64,000 nt of DNA from Rhodococcus sp. BP22 (GCF_014281965.1 NZ_JACFTB010000009.1:1-64000), one strand, 5' to 3'; positions 10,818 through 22,700 are shown, numbered from the stretch's first letter. The notes: generated by a model from the sequence alone, not told the origin. Program-made: numbers and translations.

Positions 10818-11444
10818 ATGCCTGTGAAGCGGATCAAGTCAGTAACGGCTACATTTGCTGCGGTGCTTGTTACGACGTCAGTGACGGTTGCGGTCGGGGG
10901 CGGCACGGCATATGCCGATCCGGTCGCAGCGAACGAAACAGTGAATTACCAAACATCCGTTCTACCGGATGGCGCTGTCAGTACCATCCTCGATTCAGGC
11001 GCGTTTCGTATCGACGCAACTTCTGAGCAAGTTCAGGTGATCGGTGCATCCGGTAGCGTCCTGGCCGCCTTGCCATTGTCTTACACCGTCAACGGTACGT
11101 CGTATTCGATAGCGCCCGCCGTACTCGGCAGTCGACAATTGTTGCTGACGCCACAACCGGCAGCGTCGCTCGTGACCGATGTGGCGGGCCCGATCACCAA
11201 GCAAGCTGCACTCGATAATGCACTGAACCAAATCGCTATCGGCTATGCCAACGGTGGCGCAATCGGTACCGCCGTGGGTGCAGCCCTCGGATTCGCCATC
11301 GGATGCGTATCGATCTTTCCGAACTTTATTTCCGGGTGCATCATCGGAACTGCCATCGGTGTCGTGGCGGGATCGATTATCGGAACACTCAATGCCAACC
11401 CGCAGGTTCAACCAGCGGTGTTCGAGTACTTCGCTACTCCCTGA
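10818..11444 (+). CDS. Small secreted protein with glycine-zipper C-terminus (DUF8020-like)
   Basis: 208 residues. The N-terminus is a clear Sec signal peptide: basic MPVKRIK, hydrophobic core, then a likely AYA-D cleavage near residue 32. The middle carries a beta-rich segment (SGAFRIDATSEQVQVIGASG) like small secreted nocardial and rhodococcal proteins of unknown function (DUF8020 from memory). The last third is very Gly/Ala-rich with GxxxG spacing (GGAIGTAVGAALGFAIG, then GCIIGTAIGVVAGSIIG), which suggests two membrane-inserting or oligomerising helices. It lies 75 bp after the synthetase on the same strand and could be co-transcribed, but nothing ties it to peptide synthesis. GTG at 10824 is an alternative start. 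Function unknown. Confidence 0.8.
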   Translation: MPVKRIKSVTATFAAVLVTTSVTVAVGGGTAYADPVAANETVNYQTSVLPDGAVSTILDSGAFRIDATSEQVQVIGASGSVLAALPLSYTVNGTSYSIAPAVLGSRQLLLTPQPAASLVTDVAGPITKQAALDNALNQIAIGYANGGAIGTAVGAALGFAIGCVSIFPNFISGCIIGTAIGVVAGSIIGTLNANPQVQPAVFEYFATP

Positions 11445-11471
11445 GGAACCGAGGTCTGAGGGGCGGAACAG

Positions 11472-13529
<2,058 letters not shown>

Positions 13530-13538
13530 GGCCATCAC

Positions 13539-13934
13539 CTAACGATGCTGCGCGTCGGACGCGGCGCGCTGGGTGGGAGAGTCCGATTCGATGATGAGGT
13601 CTTCGACACGACATGCCTCTGTGATCAACAACTTGTACACCGAGGTGAGAAAGTCCTCCGACAGATCATTGCTACGTGCGAACTGGCGGGCTCTTTCCTG
13701 AACGACCCCGACGCGGCCCGGTTGCATCATCGGTATTTCGAACTCACGCTTGACGCGCGCGACACGCGCGCAGATATCGATCCGGTCACGAATCGAATCC
13801 AGAAGACGGTGATCTACCGCGTCCAGTTCCTCACGCAGTGAGCTCAAAAGATTTTCGGAATCCCCGTTCACGTGGTGCCGCCCCTCTCGCTCTGCCGTGG
13901 ATGCCGCGTTCATCTTCGAAAGCTGCGTTTCCAC
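13539..13934 (-). CDS. Chorismate mutase family protein, probable 4-amino-4-deoxychorismate mutase
   Basis: 131 residues with the AroQ helical fold. LREELDAVDHRLLDSIRDRI begins helix 1 with the usual Asp-Arg pattern, followed by ARVKRE with the active-site Lys. The features MMQPGRVGVV and EACRVEDLII resemble PapB/CmlD-type mutases acting on 4-amino-4-deoxychorismate more than housekeeping chorismate mutases (recalled). Its TAG stop at 13539-13541 touches the first possible start of the aminodeoxychorismate synthase gene, so the two are translationally coupled. The GTG at 13934 has AGGTGG-like sequence upstream; ATG 13913 is a shorter alternative. The role is inferred from the pairing; an ordinary chorismate mutase cannot be excluded. 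Confidence 0.85.
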   Translation of the reverse strand: METQLSKMNAASTAEREGRHHVNGDSENLLSSLREELDAVDHRLLDSIRDRIDICARVARVKREFEIPMMQPGRVGVVQERARQFARSNDLSEDFLTSVYKLLITEACRVEDLIIESDSPTQRAASDAQHR

Positions 13935-13951
13935 CTACTGCGTTTCCACCT
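13923..13951. repeat. 15-bp tandem duplication over the mutase start
   Basis: CTGCGTTTCCACCT occurs at 13923-13936 and again at 13938-13951, a period of 15 bp. On the coding (minus) strand this duplicates an AGGTGGAAACGCAG unit containing both a purine-rich ribosome-binding-like stretch and the GTG start codon, so two almost identical initiation signals lie in tandem. A TAG lies between the copies in frame, so only the downstream GTG can open the gene. Confidence 0.8.
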
Positions 13952-14202
13952 GCTGGGTCGACATATACATCGACTATTCTCGGCAAGCTGTTACCGCTGA
14001 TCGCTACTGATTGTGCGTTGCCGATTATGCATTGCCGATCCCGACGTACGGACCGATTGCGCTGATTGAACGCAGCCCGGCCCAGGGGACAATCCTTCCA
14101 TCACATGACGAAGATGGGATGGCGTCCGTGAAGAAATTGTTCATTTGTAGTCGATTCGAAATATGTGCATGCCGAAAACAAACCCACCGTATGAAGTGTG
14201 GC
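13935..14202. other. Intergenic region upstream of the mutase/ADC synthase operon
   Basis: About 270 bp between the minus-strand mutase start and the rbpA terminator. No open frame here has coding character. It is less GC-rich than its surroundings (TCGACATATACATCGACTA, then a run rich in TTGC and GATT motifs), as expected for the promoter of the divergent-from-nothing minus-strand operon. No operator could be identified by eye. Confidence 0.5.
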
Positions 14203-14243
14203 AAAAAAATGCGCCGAACGAATGTTTCCATTCGTTCGGCGCA
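14203..14243 (-). terminator. Rho-independent terminator of rbpA
   Basis: Perfect 15-bp stem: TGCGCCGAACGAATG at 14210-14224, loop TTTC, complementary arm 14229-14243. On the minus strand it is followed by seven T residues (the A run at 14203-14209). It lies 18 bp past the rbpA stop. Confidence 0.93.
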
Positions 14244-14260
14244 AAGTTAGCGGAGCTACT

Positions 14261-14599
14261 TCAGGCGCCGCGGCGCTTGACCTTCAGTAGGTCCATCCGT
14301 TCCTTGAGAAGCTCTTCGAGCTCTTCCACGGAACGGCGCTCGAGGAGCATGTCCCAGTGAGTACGCGGAGGCTTTACCTTCTTGGCCTCCGGTGCCGTTC
14401 CTTCGAGGAGTGAACCCTCGAGGCCGTTCTTGCACGCCCAAGTACCGGGAATCTCGGCTTCGTCGGCGAACGGGATGTCGAACTCTTCACCGTTGTCGCA
14501 GCGATACCGGGCAACCCGGCGAGGCGCGAGATCATGATCGCGGTCGGTCTCGTAGCTCACAGCACCGAGACGGCTACCCCGTAGTACGCGGTCTGCCAT
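14261..14599 (-). CDS. rbpA: RNA polymerase-binding protein RbpA
   Basis: 112 residues, the usual family length. RbpA is an actinobacterial RNA polymerase accessory protein that stabilises the open complex and binds group I/II sigma factors. Visible hallmarks are the N-terminal MADRVLRGSRLGAVSYETD, the core barrel with YRCDNGEEFDIPF, and the C-terminal sigma-interaction helices (THWDMLLERRSVEELEELL). The start has an excellent AGGAGAGGA ribosome-binding site. The divergent small Cys-rich gene next door mirrors the Rv2049c/Rv2050 arrangement of mycobacteria (from memory). Confidence 0.98.
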   Translation of the reverse strand: MADRVLRGSRLGAVSYETDRDHDLAPRRVARYRCDNGEEFDIPFADEAEIPGTWACKNGLEGSLLEGTAPEAKKVKPPRTHWDMLLERRSVEELEELLKERMDLLKVKRRGA

Positions 14600-14778
14600 T
14601 GTGAAGTCCTCTCCTCATAGTGCATGCGATTTTGCGCGGGGCGAGTGATGCCCACCTGCAACTCACAAATATGTCAACGTCTGTACCGCGTCGTTCGTTC
14701 CCGTATCGACACGCGAGAAGTCTCTGGTCGGCGCCAGTCCGTGGTCATTCTACCGTCCCGCACCGTTAGGCTCGGTAC

Positions 14779-15111
14779 ATGCCGGTGTCGTCTCGTCGAG
14801 TTCATGCGTGCGCATGGTGCGGACGCGAGGTCGCCGACTCCGGAATGGGTCGACGGCGGAGGTACTGCCGTCAGTCGTGCCGGCAGCGAGCCTACGAGCA
14901 CCGCAGCGCGGTGAAGGGCACATCCATCCCGGAAGATGCCGTCGTCTTGTCGGCCGATGAGGCGTCGGCGTTGATCGACCGCACGTTCGAGGTCCGATGT
15001 GCAGCCGAAGACGTCGCGATTGCTGTGCAGGAAGGTGCGACGGCGGAAGAACTCACAGCACTGTGCGTCGAACTTCTGGCCAGAGCAAAAGACGCCGAAC
15101 GGTTGAGATAG
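14779..15111 (+). CDS. Small Cys-rich (zinc-ribbon-like) protein, Rv2049c-type
   Basis: 110 residues. The N-terminus carries CAWCG followed about 20 residues later by YCRQSCRQRAYEHR, a C-x2-C ... C-x3-C arrangement that probably binds zinc and resembles short zinc-finger-like motifs in DNA-associated proteins. The C-terminal half is an acidic helical segment with no recognised domain. It is divergent from rbpA, as in mycobacteria where a comparable conserved small gene sits opposite rbpA. No strong ribosome-binding site precedes ATG 14779, so a leaderless transcript is possible. Function unknown. Confidence 0.8.
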   Translation: MPVSSRRVHACAWCGREVADSGMGRRRRYCRQSCRQRAYEHRSAVKGTSIPEDAVVLSADEASALIDRTFEVRCAAEDVAIAVQEGATAEELTALCVELLARAKDAERLR

Positions 15112-15214
15112 GGCTCACCGAGGCCAGTTGGTTCATCGATTCGGACACTTCGGACCAAGGCGTGGACAATGGAGTCGATCGCGCGAACGGCGCGACGCCG
15201 AACGAAGGAGATCC

Positions 15215-15670
15215 ATGGCTTTCTGGGACCAGCTCAAGTCGAAGGCCCAAGAGCTGAACGGGCAGCTGCAGACCAAGACCGTCCAGTTCAAGAACAAAGA
15301 ATTCGCCAACGGCAGCATGGCGATGTGCGCTCTCATCGCCGCAGCGGATGGCACCATAGATCCGGCCGAACGGCAGAAGACGGCATCGCTCATTGCCAGT
15401 AACGAAGCCTTGAAGGTGTTCCCTGCCGACGAACTGCGACAGAAGTTCGACTGGTATTGCGACAAGCTGAACGGTGATTTCGACTTCGGCAAAGTGGAAG
15501 CCACTGCCACCATCGGCAAGTTGAAGACCAAGCCGGAACAAGCCCGGGCAGTCATTCAGATCGGCATCATCATCGGTGGCGCAGACGGACTGTTCGACGA
15601 CCATGAGAAGAACGCGGTGCGCAACGCGTGCTTCGCCGTCGGCATAGATCCGGCCGAGTTCGACCTCTGA
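15215..15670 (+). CDS. TerB-family (tellurite-resistance-like) protein
   Basis: 151 residues. ATG 15215 follows AACGAAGGAGA by a few bases and begins MAFWDQLKSKAQELNGQ; an in-frame ATG at 15128 would add a poor N-terminal extension. The body has the TerB all-helical domain with the acidic metal-binding-like pattern (CALIAAADGTIDPAE, IIIGGADGLFDDHE). TerB proteins occur in actinobacterial stress and TerD/TerB gene sets, but this one stands alone, so a role in tellurite resistance is not implied. A perfect hairpin follows the stop. Confidence 0.9.
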   Translation: MAFWDQLKSKAQELNGQLQTKTVQFKNKEFANGSMAMCALIAAADGTIDPAERQKTASLIASNEALKVFPADELRQKFDWYCDKLNGDFDFGKVEATATIGKLKTKPEQARAVIQIGIIIGGADGLFDDHEKNAVRNACFAVGIDPAEFDL

Positions 15671-15678
15671 CTCACTGA

Positions 15679-15710
15679 CCCGCGGTACCGACTGCGCTCG
15701 GTACCGCGGG
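15679..15710. terminator. Bidirectional terminator hairpin between terB-like gene and amidase
   Basis: Perfect 12-bp arms CCCGCGGTACCG (15679-15690) and its complement (15699-15710) around an 8-base loop, placed between two convergent stops. There is no clear T tract on either side. Confidence 0.75.
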
Positions 15711-15718
15711 TTACGAGG

Positions 15719-17203
15719 TCACACTGCCGGAGCCGGGAATCGATGAATCCACGGTTGTGCTTCCTCGAGCTGAGCCGCGAGCCGGAGTAGTTCACCATCG
15801 GATCCCAATTTTCCGACGAACTGCACGCCCAGTGGTAGCCCGTCCTCGGTCCAGTGCAGAGGAACGCTGATCGCGGGGCGGCCAGTGAGATTGGCCAACT
15901 GGGTATAAGGGACCCACCCGAGGCTGTCCTCGACGACGTCGTCCAGCACCCCGCTGAGTGCCATGAGTTTTCCACCTCGAACCTTGCTGACGAGACGAGC
16001 GGTTCGCTGCACCAACGACGAGGTGGAGGTGGCGCCTACTCGCAGAGGGGGAGTGGCCAACGTCGGAGTGAGCAGGTAGTCGAAACGCTCGTGGAAAGCG
16101 CTGAGTGACCGGATGTGCGACGTCGTTCGTTCCAACGCCTCGATCAGGGCAAGCAAACCACTCGAACGACCGAACTCCGCAATTGCCACAGTGTCAGCCT
16201 CGAAATCGGAATCGCTTGCGCCAGTTCGTCTTTTGATATCTGCAATCTGCGCGTGCACCTGAGCGAACCAAATCGTCAGGAAGTCACGCGAGAGCGCCCA
16301 GTCGTCGTATGGCGGCGTCACCTGCTCGACGTGGTGCCCTAAGCCTGCGAGCAGTTCGGCGGTACGCTCCACCGCCTCGACAGCCTCCCGGTGCGGTGCC
16401 GGATTGACCGCCGAGGACGAGGACCAGCCGATTCGTAGCGGGGACGGGGCTCGATCGAGATCCTTCGAAAATGCTTGCGCGGGAAATGCAGCTTGGTAGT
16501 CCGAGTTCGAATCAGGGCCGACAATCGCGTCGTACAGGGCAGCGCTGTCACGCACAGTTCTGCTGACCACCCCCTGCGTCACCATTCCGAACATGATTTC
16601 TCCGGTCTGCGGACCATAAGGGGAAAGTCCTCGACTGAGCTTCAGGCCGACGAGACCGTTGCACGCCGCGGGGATCCGGATCGAACCGCCGCCGTCGTTC
16701 GCGCCGGCTGCGGGCACAATCCCAGCAGCTACGGCCGCGCCGGATCCACCCGAAGAACCGCCGGGCGTGCGGGAAAGGTTCCATGGGCTGCGGGCAGCTC
16801 CCCAGTAGTCCGGTTCGGTGACACCCTTCGCACCCAACTCCGGTGTGTTGGTCTTCCCGAAGATCACCAGACCTGCGTCGAGAAACCGCTGCGTCACGAG
16901 GGCGTGATCGGTAGCGACGTGATGGGCCAGGGATCGCGAACCGTACGACGTCGGATAGCCCTTGTACTCCTGGAGAAGATCTTTGATCAAAAACGGCACA
17001 CCTGCGAGAGGGCCGCTGAGCGACGGGTCGCCGGCCCGCGCGTCTGCAGCGTCCAACGGCGCCACGATGGCGTTCAGCTTGCCGTTCACCTCAGCCGCTC
17101 GTTCACGTGCGAGATCGAGTAGTTCGCGCGCAGTTACCTGCCGGGTGCGAACGGCTTCTGCCAATGACAGGGCATCTAGGGACATGTATTCGCCGAGCTT
17201 CAT
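15719..17203 (-). CDS. Amidase (amidase-signature family)
   Basis: 494 residues, a normal length for the family. These enzymes hydrolyse amides through a Ser-cisSer-Lys triad. All three elements are visible: Lys in PFLIKDLL near residue 90, the [14 protein letters not shown] signature near residue 160, and the nucleophile Ser in [10 protein letters not shown]. The substrate cannot be told from the sequence; no Glu-tRNA amidotransferase partners (gatB/gatC) are adjacent, so a free-standing catabolic amidase is likely. It is divergent from the UvrA-like gene across 135 bp. Confidence 0.93.
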   Translation of the reverse strand: MKLGEYMSLDALSLAEAVRTRQVTARELLDLARERAAEVNGKLNAIVAPLDAADARAGDPSLSGPLAGVPFLIKDLLQEYKGYPTSYGSRSLAHHVATDHALVTQRFLDAGLVIFGKTNTPELGAKGVTEPDYWGAARSPWNLSRTPGGSSGGSGAAVAAGIVPAAGANDGGGSIRIPAACNGLVGLKLSRGLSPYGPQTGEIMFGMVTQGVVSRTVRDSAALYDAIVGPDSNSDYQAAFPAQAFSKDLDRAPSPLRIGWSSSSAVNPAPHREAVEAVERTAELLAGLGHHVEQVTPPYDDWALSRDFLTIWFAQVHAQIADIKRRTGASDSDFEADTVAIAEFGRSSGLLALIEALERTTSHIRSLSAFHERFDYLLTPTLATPPLRVGATSTSSLVQRTARLVSKVRGGKLMALSGVLDDVVEDSLGWVPYTQLANLTGRPAISVPLHWTEDGLPLGVQFVGKLGSDGELLRLAAQLEEAQPWIHRFPAPAV

Positions 17204-17338
17204 GCGCAGATGCTAACCCGCGAGGAGCCGTCGATAATATGGATCAGGAATCGAGAAGCGGGATAGTGGGACGCGAAGCTACCGTGACGACACATACGCC
17301 GCGACAGCTACCTGCTCTGGAGATGGAGAACCGAACGC

Positions 17339-19723
17339 ATGGTCACGAAGAGAAGTGCGAATTCGCATGGACTGCATGCCGCCGATGCTCACGATCTCAT
17401 CCGAGTTCAGGGCGCTCGAGTGAACAATCTCAAGGGCATCAGCGTCGATATACCCAAGCGCAGGCTGACCGTCTTCACCGGCGTTTCCGGCTCGGGCAAA
17501 AGCTCGTTGGTGTTCAACACGATTGCCGCGGAGTCACAGCGGATGATCAACGAAACCTACAGCGCGTTCGTTCAGGGCTTCATGCCCACACTTGCTCGGC
17601 CCGACGTCGATGTACTCGACGGTCTGACGACGGCGATCATCGTCGATCAACAGCGAATGGGTGTGGATCCTCGATCGACTGTGGGCACCGCCACAGACGC
17701 CAACGCGATGCTTCGTATCCTTTTCAGCCGGCTCGGCAAGCCACACATCGGTTCGGCGCAGGCTTACTCCTTCAACGTCGCCTCGATCTCCGGTGCGGGT
17801 GCTGTCACCATCGACAGGGGTGGCCGACAAACGAAGGAACGGCGCAGTTTCAGCATCACCGGCGGAATGTGCCCACGGTGCGAGGGCCGAGGGTCGGTCT
17901 CCGACTTCGATTTGCCCGCGTTGTTCGATGCGGCCAAATCCTTGAACGAGAACGCAATTACCGTTCCCGGCTACAGCATGGATGGCTGGTACGGCCGCAT
18001 CTACCGCGGATGCGGCTTCTTCGATCCAGACAAACCGATCGGCAAATACACCAAGAGAGAAATGAACGATCTGCTCTACAAGGAGCCGACCAAAATCAAG
18101 GCAGAAGGCATCAACCTGACGTACGCGGGACTGATCCCACAGATTGAAAAGTCCTTCCTGGCCAAGGACGTCGACGCGATGCAACCCCACATTCGTGCTT
18201 TCGTGGAACGCGCAATCACATTTGCCACCTGTCCAGAGTGCGACGGCACTCGGCTCAGCGAGGCTGCACGATCGTCCAAGATCAAGGGCAAAAACATCGC
18301 CGACCTGTGTGCGATGCAAATCAGCGATCTCGCCGAATGGCTCGGTAGTGTGAAGGAACCGACCATGACGCCGCTGCTGACGTCGTTGAGCGGGATCCTC
18401 GACTCGTTCGTCGAGATCGGACTCGGGTACCTGAGTCTGGACCGGCCGTCCGGCACCTTGTCCGGTGGTGAAGCGCAGCGCACCAAGATGATTCGTCACC
18501 TCGGTTCCTCGCTCACCGACGTCACCTATGTCTTCGACGAGCCCACGATCGGCCTGCATCCGCACGACATCGCTCGGATGAACGACCTTCTCCTGAGGCT
18601 TCGAGACAAAGGCAACACGGTGCTGGTGGTCGAGCACAAACCGGAAACGATAGCGATCGGTGACCACATCATCGACCTCGGTCCCGGCGCCGGGAGCGGG
18701 GGAGGAGAACTCTGCTTCGAAGGGACGGTCGAAGGACTCCGCGCAAGTCGAACCATTACGGGCCGACATTTCGACGACCGGGCAGCACTGAAGGACTCCG
18801 TCCGGGCTTTCACCGAGGTTGTGAAAATCCGCGATGCGACGTCCCACAACCTTCGATCCGTCGACGTCGATGTGCCGCTCGGAGTTCTCGTGGTCGTCAC
18901 CGGCGTCGCCGGTTCGGGCAAGAGTTCGCTGATCCACGGATCGCTCTCCGGACTGGAGGACGTCATCGCGGTCGATCAGGGAGCGATCCGCGGATCCCGA
19001 CGCAGTAATCCAGCTACGTACACCGGGCTACTCGATCCGATTCGGAAAGCGTTTGCCAAGGCCAACGACGTCAAGCCTGCCTTGTTCAGCGCCAACTCCG
19101 AAGGTGCATGCCCGAACTGCAACGGTGCAGGCGTCATCTACAGCGACCTCGCAATGATGGCTGGGGTTGCCACCGTATGTGAAGTGTGTGAGGGCAAACG
19201 TTTTCAGGCATCGGTGCTGGAGTACTTCCTCGGTGGCCGAAATATCAGCGAAGTTCTCGAAATGCCGGTGGCCGAAGCCGAGGTATTCTTCGGCGAAGGC
19301 GATGCGAAGATACTGTCCGCACACAAGATACTGACCAGACTCTGCGATGTCGGCCTCGGTTACGTCAAGCTGGGTCAGCCTCTGACCACGCTGTCCGGTG
19401 GCGAACGGCAGCGCCTCAAGCTCGCAACCCACTTGAGCGACAAAGGCCGAATCTACGTACTCGACGAGCCGACCACCGGGCTCCATCTGGCCGATGTCGA
19501 GCAATTTCTCGGCCTACTCGATCGCCTCGTCGACTCCGGTAGATCAGTAGTGGTGATCGAACATCACCAGGCGGTCATGGCGCATGCTGACTGGATCATC
19601 GATCTCGGACCCGGAGCCGGACACGACGGCGGCCAGATCGTTTTCGAAGGCACGCCCGCAGATCTCGTCGCCGATCGATCGACCCTTACCGGCGACTACC
19701 TCGCGCGATATGTCGGTAACTGA
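17339..19723 (+). CDS. UvrA-like ABC-ATPase (short UvrA paralogue, drug-resistance type)
   Basis: 794 residues, clearly shorter than housekeeping UvrA (~950). Two ABC modules are present: Walker [10 protein letters not shown] near residue 49 and GVAGSGKSS near 524; signatures TLSGGEAQR and TLSGGERQR; Walker [12 protein letters not shown] and [10 protein letters not shown]. Zinc-binding CxxC pairs remain ([30 protein letters not shown]). The lengths and the first-module order match UvrA2/DrrC-like proteins linked to resistance to DNA-binding drugs in actinomycetes (family knowledge). ATG 17339 has GGAGATGGAGAA upstream. No drug-biosynthesis gene is adjacent, so the natural substrate or damage type is unknown. 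Confidence 0.92.
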   Translation: MVTKRSANSHGLHAADAHDLIRVQGARVNNLKGISVDIPKRRLTVFTGVSGSGKSSLVFNTIAAESQRMINETYSAFVQGFMPTLARPDVDVLDGLTTAIIVDQQRMGVDPRSTVGTATDANAMLRILFSRLGKPHIGSAQAYSFNVASISGAGAVTIDRGGRQTKERRSFSITGGMCPRCEGRGSVSDFDLPALFDAAKSLNENAITVPGYSMDGWYGRIYRGCGFFDPDKPIGKYTKREMNDLLYKEPTKIKAEGINLTYAGLIPQIEKSFLAKDVDAMQPHIRAFVERAITFATCPECDGTRLSEAARSSKIKGKNIADLCAMQISDLAEWLGSVKEPTMTPLLTSLSGILDSFVEIGLGYLSLDRPSGTLSGGEAQRTKMIRHLGSSLTDVTYVFDEPTIGLHPHDIARMNDLLLRLRDKGNTVLVVEHKPETIAIGDHIIDLGPGAGSGGGELCFEGTVEGLRASRTITGRHFDDRAALKDSVRAFTEVVKIRDATSHNLRSVDVDVPLGVLVVVTGVAGSGKSSLIHGSLSGLEDVIAVDQGAIRGSRRSNPATYTGLLDPIRKAFAKANDVKPALFSANSEGACPNCNGAGVIYSDLAMMAGVATVCEVCEGKRFQASVLEYFLGGRNISEVLEMPVAEAEVFFGEGDAKILSAHKILTRLCDVGLGYVKLGQPLTTLSGGERQRLKLATHLSDKGRIYVLDEPTTGLHLADVEQFLGLLDRLVDSGRSVVVIEHHQAVMAHADWIIDLGPGAGHDGGQIVFEGTPADLVADRSTLTGDYLARYVGN

Positions 19724-19750
19724 CCGATAGCCGACAATGCAGGGTCACCG

Positions 19751-21235
19751 TCATGGCATATCAGGCCAGCCACGCTCGGACGGGATGGAGCCGTCTTCGA
19801 CGGCTTTGGCCAGTTGGGCGTGGTCTGAAGCGTTTTGGTCGGCGTAGGCGCTCGCGAATGCAACCATCGCTTCCTCGACCTTGCTGCGACCACCGAGATA
19901 GTCCGCAATAGCTGCAGCATCACCGCTGCGGGAATGGGCGCGCGCCAGTACGTGGCCGCAGGCTGCAGCGAATTGCGCTAGACGCAGAGCGATGTTCTCG
20001 CCCTTGGGGATGACTTTGCCATCACGGAACTGCCTGACGTAGAAGTCCAAATCGAGGTTCAAGTTCGTGTCCTGAAATGATGTCCATCCCACGAACATGT
20101 CAGTGGCGCTTTGGATCATGCGCTGGCCATGCACCACGCGTGATCCGTGGTTTTCGTACTGGCTCTTGCCCAGAAACTGTTCGTAGACCGATGGGCCTGC
20201 CTGTTTGATCTGCAGTAGCAGTGGGTCTTTTGTGCGCCGTTCCTCCAGCAGGGTCAGGAACACTCGCATGCCGACACTTCCGACGCCGACGACTTGACGC
20301 ACTGCGTCGACCACGTCGTAACGGGTGAGCAGGTTGTCGAGATGGTCGGGGATGGAGTCGTAATACTTGAGCATCACGTCGTGGAGTATCTGCTCGGCGG
20401 CGTCGCCGAGCCTATGCACTCGATACGGCGGATCCTCGGTAATCACCCGGTGACCGTCGACCAACGAGGTGAGCTTCTTCGAGGCCACCCGACCTGTCCG
20501 CTTCTTGGCACGCTTCTCGATGAGTGCATCCATTGCGTTTTCATCGTCTGTGGTGGCATATTCGACCAACTGCTCGACGTCGACTTTGTCGTACCAGACA
20601 TCGATCTGCGGCATCGTCGCGCAAGTCTTCACGTGCTTGCGGTAATTGCGGTACCCCGCTCGGACCGCCTCTTGTGCAAGACCTTCTGAAACGCCGTTGT
20701 CTCGGGCCAGCACAATCACGCTCGCAAGAAAACGTTTGAGGTCCCATTCGAACGGCCCGGGCAGAGTTTCGTCGAAGTCGCGCAGATCGAAGATGAGGCT
20801 GCGCTCAGGGGAGGTCCAGAGACCGTAGTTGAGGATGTGCGCATCCCCGCACATCTGGACCATGATCCCGGTATTGGCGGTGGAGGCGAGGTCGGCGGCC
20901 ATCACTGCCGCGGCACCACGGTAGTAGGTCCACGGAGAGTGGCTCATTCGCCCATGTCGGATCGGGAGGAGGTCCGGTGCTCGAATATCGCTCTGCGCCA
21001 GGATCGTCTGCAGCGGGTCGTGACCGCGAGTAGTCGAATTCCAGTGTCCAAGCTCCCGTCGAGATACCAAGGCACGTGAAGCGCGCCCTGAACCCGAATG
21101 CTCAGGTGCCGGTGCATCGACTACTGCGGGAGTCCGTTCAGGCGTTGACCGTGTGCTCACGGGCACTCCTTCGTCGTCATGTGAGATCGCATCGCTCAGG
21201 CGCGTCGTGTTCACCAGAGACGTTGTCCTCGGCAT
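19751..21235 (-). CDS. DUF2252 family protein (protein-kinase-like fold)
   Basis: 494 residues. The family hallmarks are present: WTYYRGAAAVMAADLA, QMCGDAHILNYG and FDLRDFDETLPGPFEWDLKR, which recall the catalytic loop and DFD-like motifs of aminoglycoside-phosphotransferase-type kinases, plus GVGSVGMRVFL and the C-terminal ALRLAQFAAACG region. The family is common in actinobacteria; its substrate is not established. The first ~60 residues are Pro/Ser-rich and low-complexity, so a start further in is possible. It is divergent from the deacetylase-fold gene by 94 bp. Confidence 0.92.
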   Translation of the reverse strand: MPRTTSLVNTTRLSDAISHDDEGVPVSTRSTPERTPAVVDAPAPEHSGSGRASRALVSRRELGHWNSTTRGHDPLQTILAQSDIRAPDLLPIRHGRMSHSPWTYYRGAAAVMAADLASTANTGIMVQMCGDAHILNYGLWTSPERSLIFDLRDFDETLPGPFEWDLKRFLASVIVLARDNGVSEGLAQEAVRAGYRNYRKHVKTCATMPQIDVWYDKVDVEQLVEYATTDDENAMDALIEKRAKKRTGRVASKKLTSLVDGHRVITEDPPYRVHRLGDAAEQILHDVMLKYYDSIPDHLDNLLTRYDVVDAVRQVVGVGSVGMRVFLTLLEERRTKDPLLLQIKQAGPSVYEQFLGKSQYENHGSRVVHGQRMIQSATDMFVGWTSFQDTNLNLDLDFYVRQFRDGKVIPKGENIALRLAQFAAACGHVLARAHSRSGDAAAIADYLGGRSKVEEAMVAFASAYADQNASDHAQLAKAVEDGSIPSERGWPDMP

Positions 21236-21329
21236 TCAAGCATCGCCCTTTTCCGGTCCGGACAGCATCACCCGCCCAGGATGATTCTGCTTCAGCAGCG
21301 ATCGTGAAGTCGCGGGGCATAATGAGCCG

Positions 21330-22214
21330 ATGGCCCTTGCCTCACACGGACGCTTCGAATACTCGGCTATCACCGATCGTCCACAGTTCGAGTGGCCCGG
21401 TGGTGCTCGACTTGCGGTGTACGTCGCTGTCAACTGCGAGCACTTTCCCTACGATGATGGCCCCCCAGGCCTCGGCTACACCCCGGATATGGATCAACCG
21501 AACACCTATAACTGGGGGTGGCGTGAGTACGGTAACCGTGTAGGCGGATTCCGAATCGCAGAAACTCTGGAGCGGAGCGGGATACGGCCCACCCTGTTGC
21601 TCAACACCGAAACATACGATCACGCACCTGAGTTGCTCGACGCATTTCGTGAACTCGACGCTGACTTCGTAGCCCACGGCCGCACCAACGCGGTCCAACC
21701 GAACCAACAGGACGAGACCGACGAGCGCCAGACCATCGACGAGGTCTATTCCACGATCGAACGCCTCGAAGGGATACCGCCTCGTGGGTGGATGAGTCCC
21801 GGCGCCAATCCGAGTCGCGTAACCGAGGACCTCCTTGCTGAGCGCGGATTCGATTACACACTCGACTGGCCGATCGATGATCAACCGGTGTGGCTTTCCA
21901 CCCGCGGCGGACCTTTGCTCAGCGTTCCGTACCCCCACGAGGCAAATGATCTGCCGGCATTCGTTCACCATCACGGCACAGCGGACGAGTTCGAGCGCAC
22001 GATCATCGATTCGTTCGAGGAACTCAAGGACAACTCAGCCGATCAGTCTGTGGTGCTGGCCATCTCGATTCACACATTTCTGACCGGCCAGCCGTATCGA
22101 CTTCGGCGCTTTCGCGCTGCACTCGAACACATCACGGCGAATGCCGACGGCGTCTGGTTCACCACGACAGGCGACATCGCTGACCACTTTCGCAGCGTCA
22201 TGCCCCCGAAATAG
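21330..22214 (+). CDS. Polysaccharide-deacetylase-fold hydrolase (PuuE/allantoinase-like)
   Basis: 294 residues of NodB-homology fold. The early motif is NCEHFPYD instead of the classic TFDDG, and later segments include DFVAHGRTN and GWMSPGANPS, as in PuuE-like and other non-chitin deacetylase relatives acting on small C-N substrates. The conserved aromatic/His end IHTFLTGQPYR is also present. There is no signal peptide, so it is cytoplasmic. No allantoin or purine genes are nearby, so the substrate is open. It is followed by a hairpin. Confidence 0.88.
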   Translation: MALASHGRFEYSAITDRPQFEWPGGARLAVYVAVNCEHFPYDDGPPGLGYTPDMDQPNTYNWGWREYGNRVGGFRIAETLERSGIRPTLLLNTETYDHAPELLDAFRELDADFVAHGRTNAVQPNQQDETDERQTIDEVYSTIERLEGIPPRGWMSPGANPSRVTEDLLAERGFDYTLDWPIDDQPVWLSTRGGPLLSVPYPHEANDLPAFVHHHGTADEFERTIIDSFEELKDNSADQSVVLAISIHTFLTGQPYRLRRFRAALEHITANADGVWFTTTGDIADHFRSVMPPK

Positions 22215-22217
22215 CAC

Positions 22218-22262
22218 TGAACCTTGTCGAACCGGTGGAGAAAACCGATCCGACAAGGTTCA
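22218..22262 (+). terminator. Terminator hairpin after the deacetylase-fold gene
   Basis: TGAACCTTGTCG (22218-22229) pairs perfectly with 22251-22262 across a 21-base spacer. It begins 4 bp after the stop codon. No long T tract follows. Confidence 0.7.
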
Positions 22263-22284
22263 GGTGTCGGGAACAAGCCTGGTG

Positions 22285-22700
22285 CTACTGGCGCGATACT
22301 GCGACTCTGGCGATGTCGGCGGGGTCGATGAGGTGCGAATGGTCGCCGTCGTCGACATCGATTTGCACGACCTCGATGCGGCCGTTGAATTTACTGGCGC
22401 CGGCGTACGCAACGCTGACCGGCATGCCATAGTCCTCGCCGATATCGGTCGTTTCGTCGGCGGAAAAAACCATCGGCTGTGTCTGATCTACCCGACCGGT
22501 CCCGACTTCGCGGCGATCGTAGTAGATCGTGACGGTGCCGCCCTTGGCGAGCCCTCCTCCGTCGTAGGCAAACTCTGCACGGATCTGGTGCTTGCCCGGG
22601 CTGATCGCTTCTGTTGCGGTGGCGGTGAATTCGGTCATTCCGAGCAAGCTGTACACGAACGATGCGTACCCGTTCTTGATGTCGAGGACGTTGGAGAATC
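22285..22700 (-). pseudogene. Arylsulfatase C-terminal fragment
   Basis: The frame ending at 22285 encodes a segment very like the C-terminal beta domain of actinobacterial arylsulfatases: LDIKNGYASFVYSLLGM, then PGKHQIRAEFAYDGGG, then PMVFSADETTDIGEDYG and the final GRIEVVQIDV. The catalytic N-terminal domain with the C-x-P-S-R formylglycine motif is absent here and elsewhere in the window. The open frame continues upstream to 22869 but the first ~60 residues lack similarity and run through a terminator hairpin, so no real start exists. This is a remnant of a deletion. Confidence 0.8.

Noticed and set aside
17534-18937. 467-codon minus-strand frame opposite the UvrA-like gene
   Set aside because: The UvrA-like protein has full ABC motifs on the plus strand; the antisense frame has no support.
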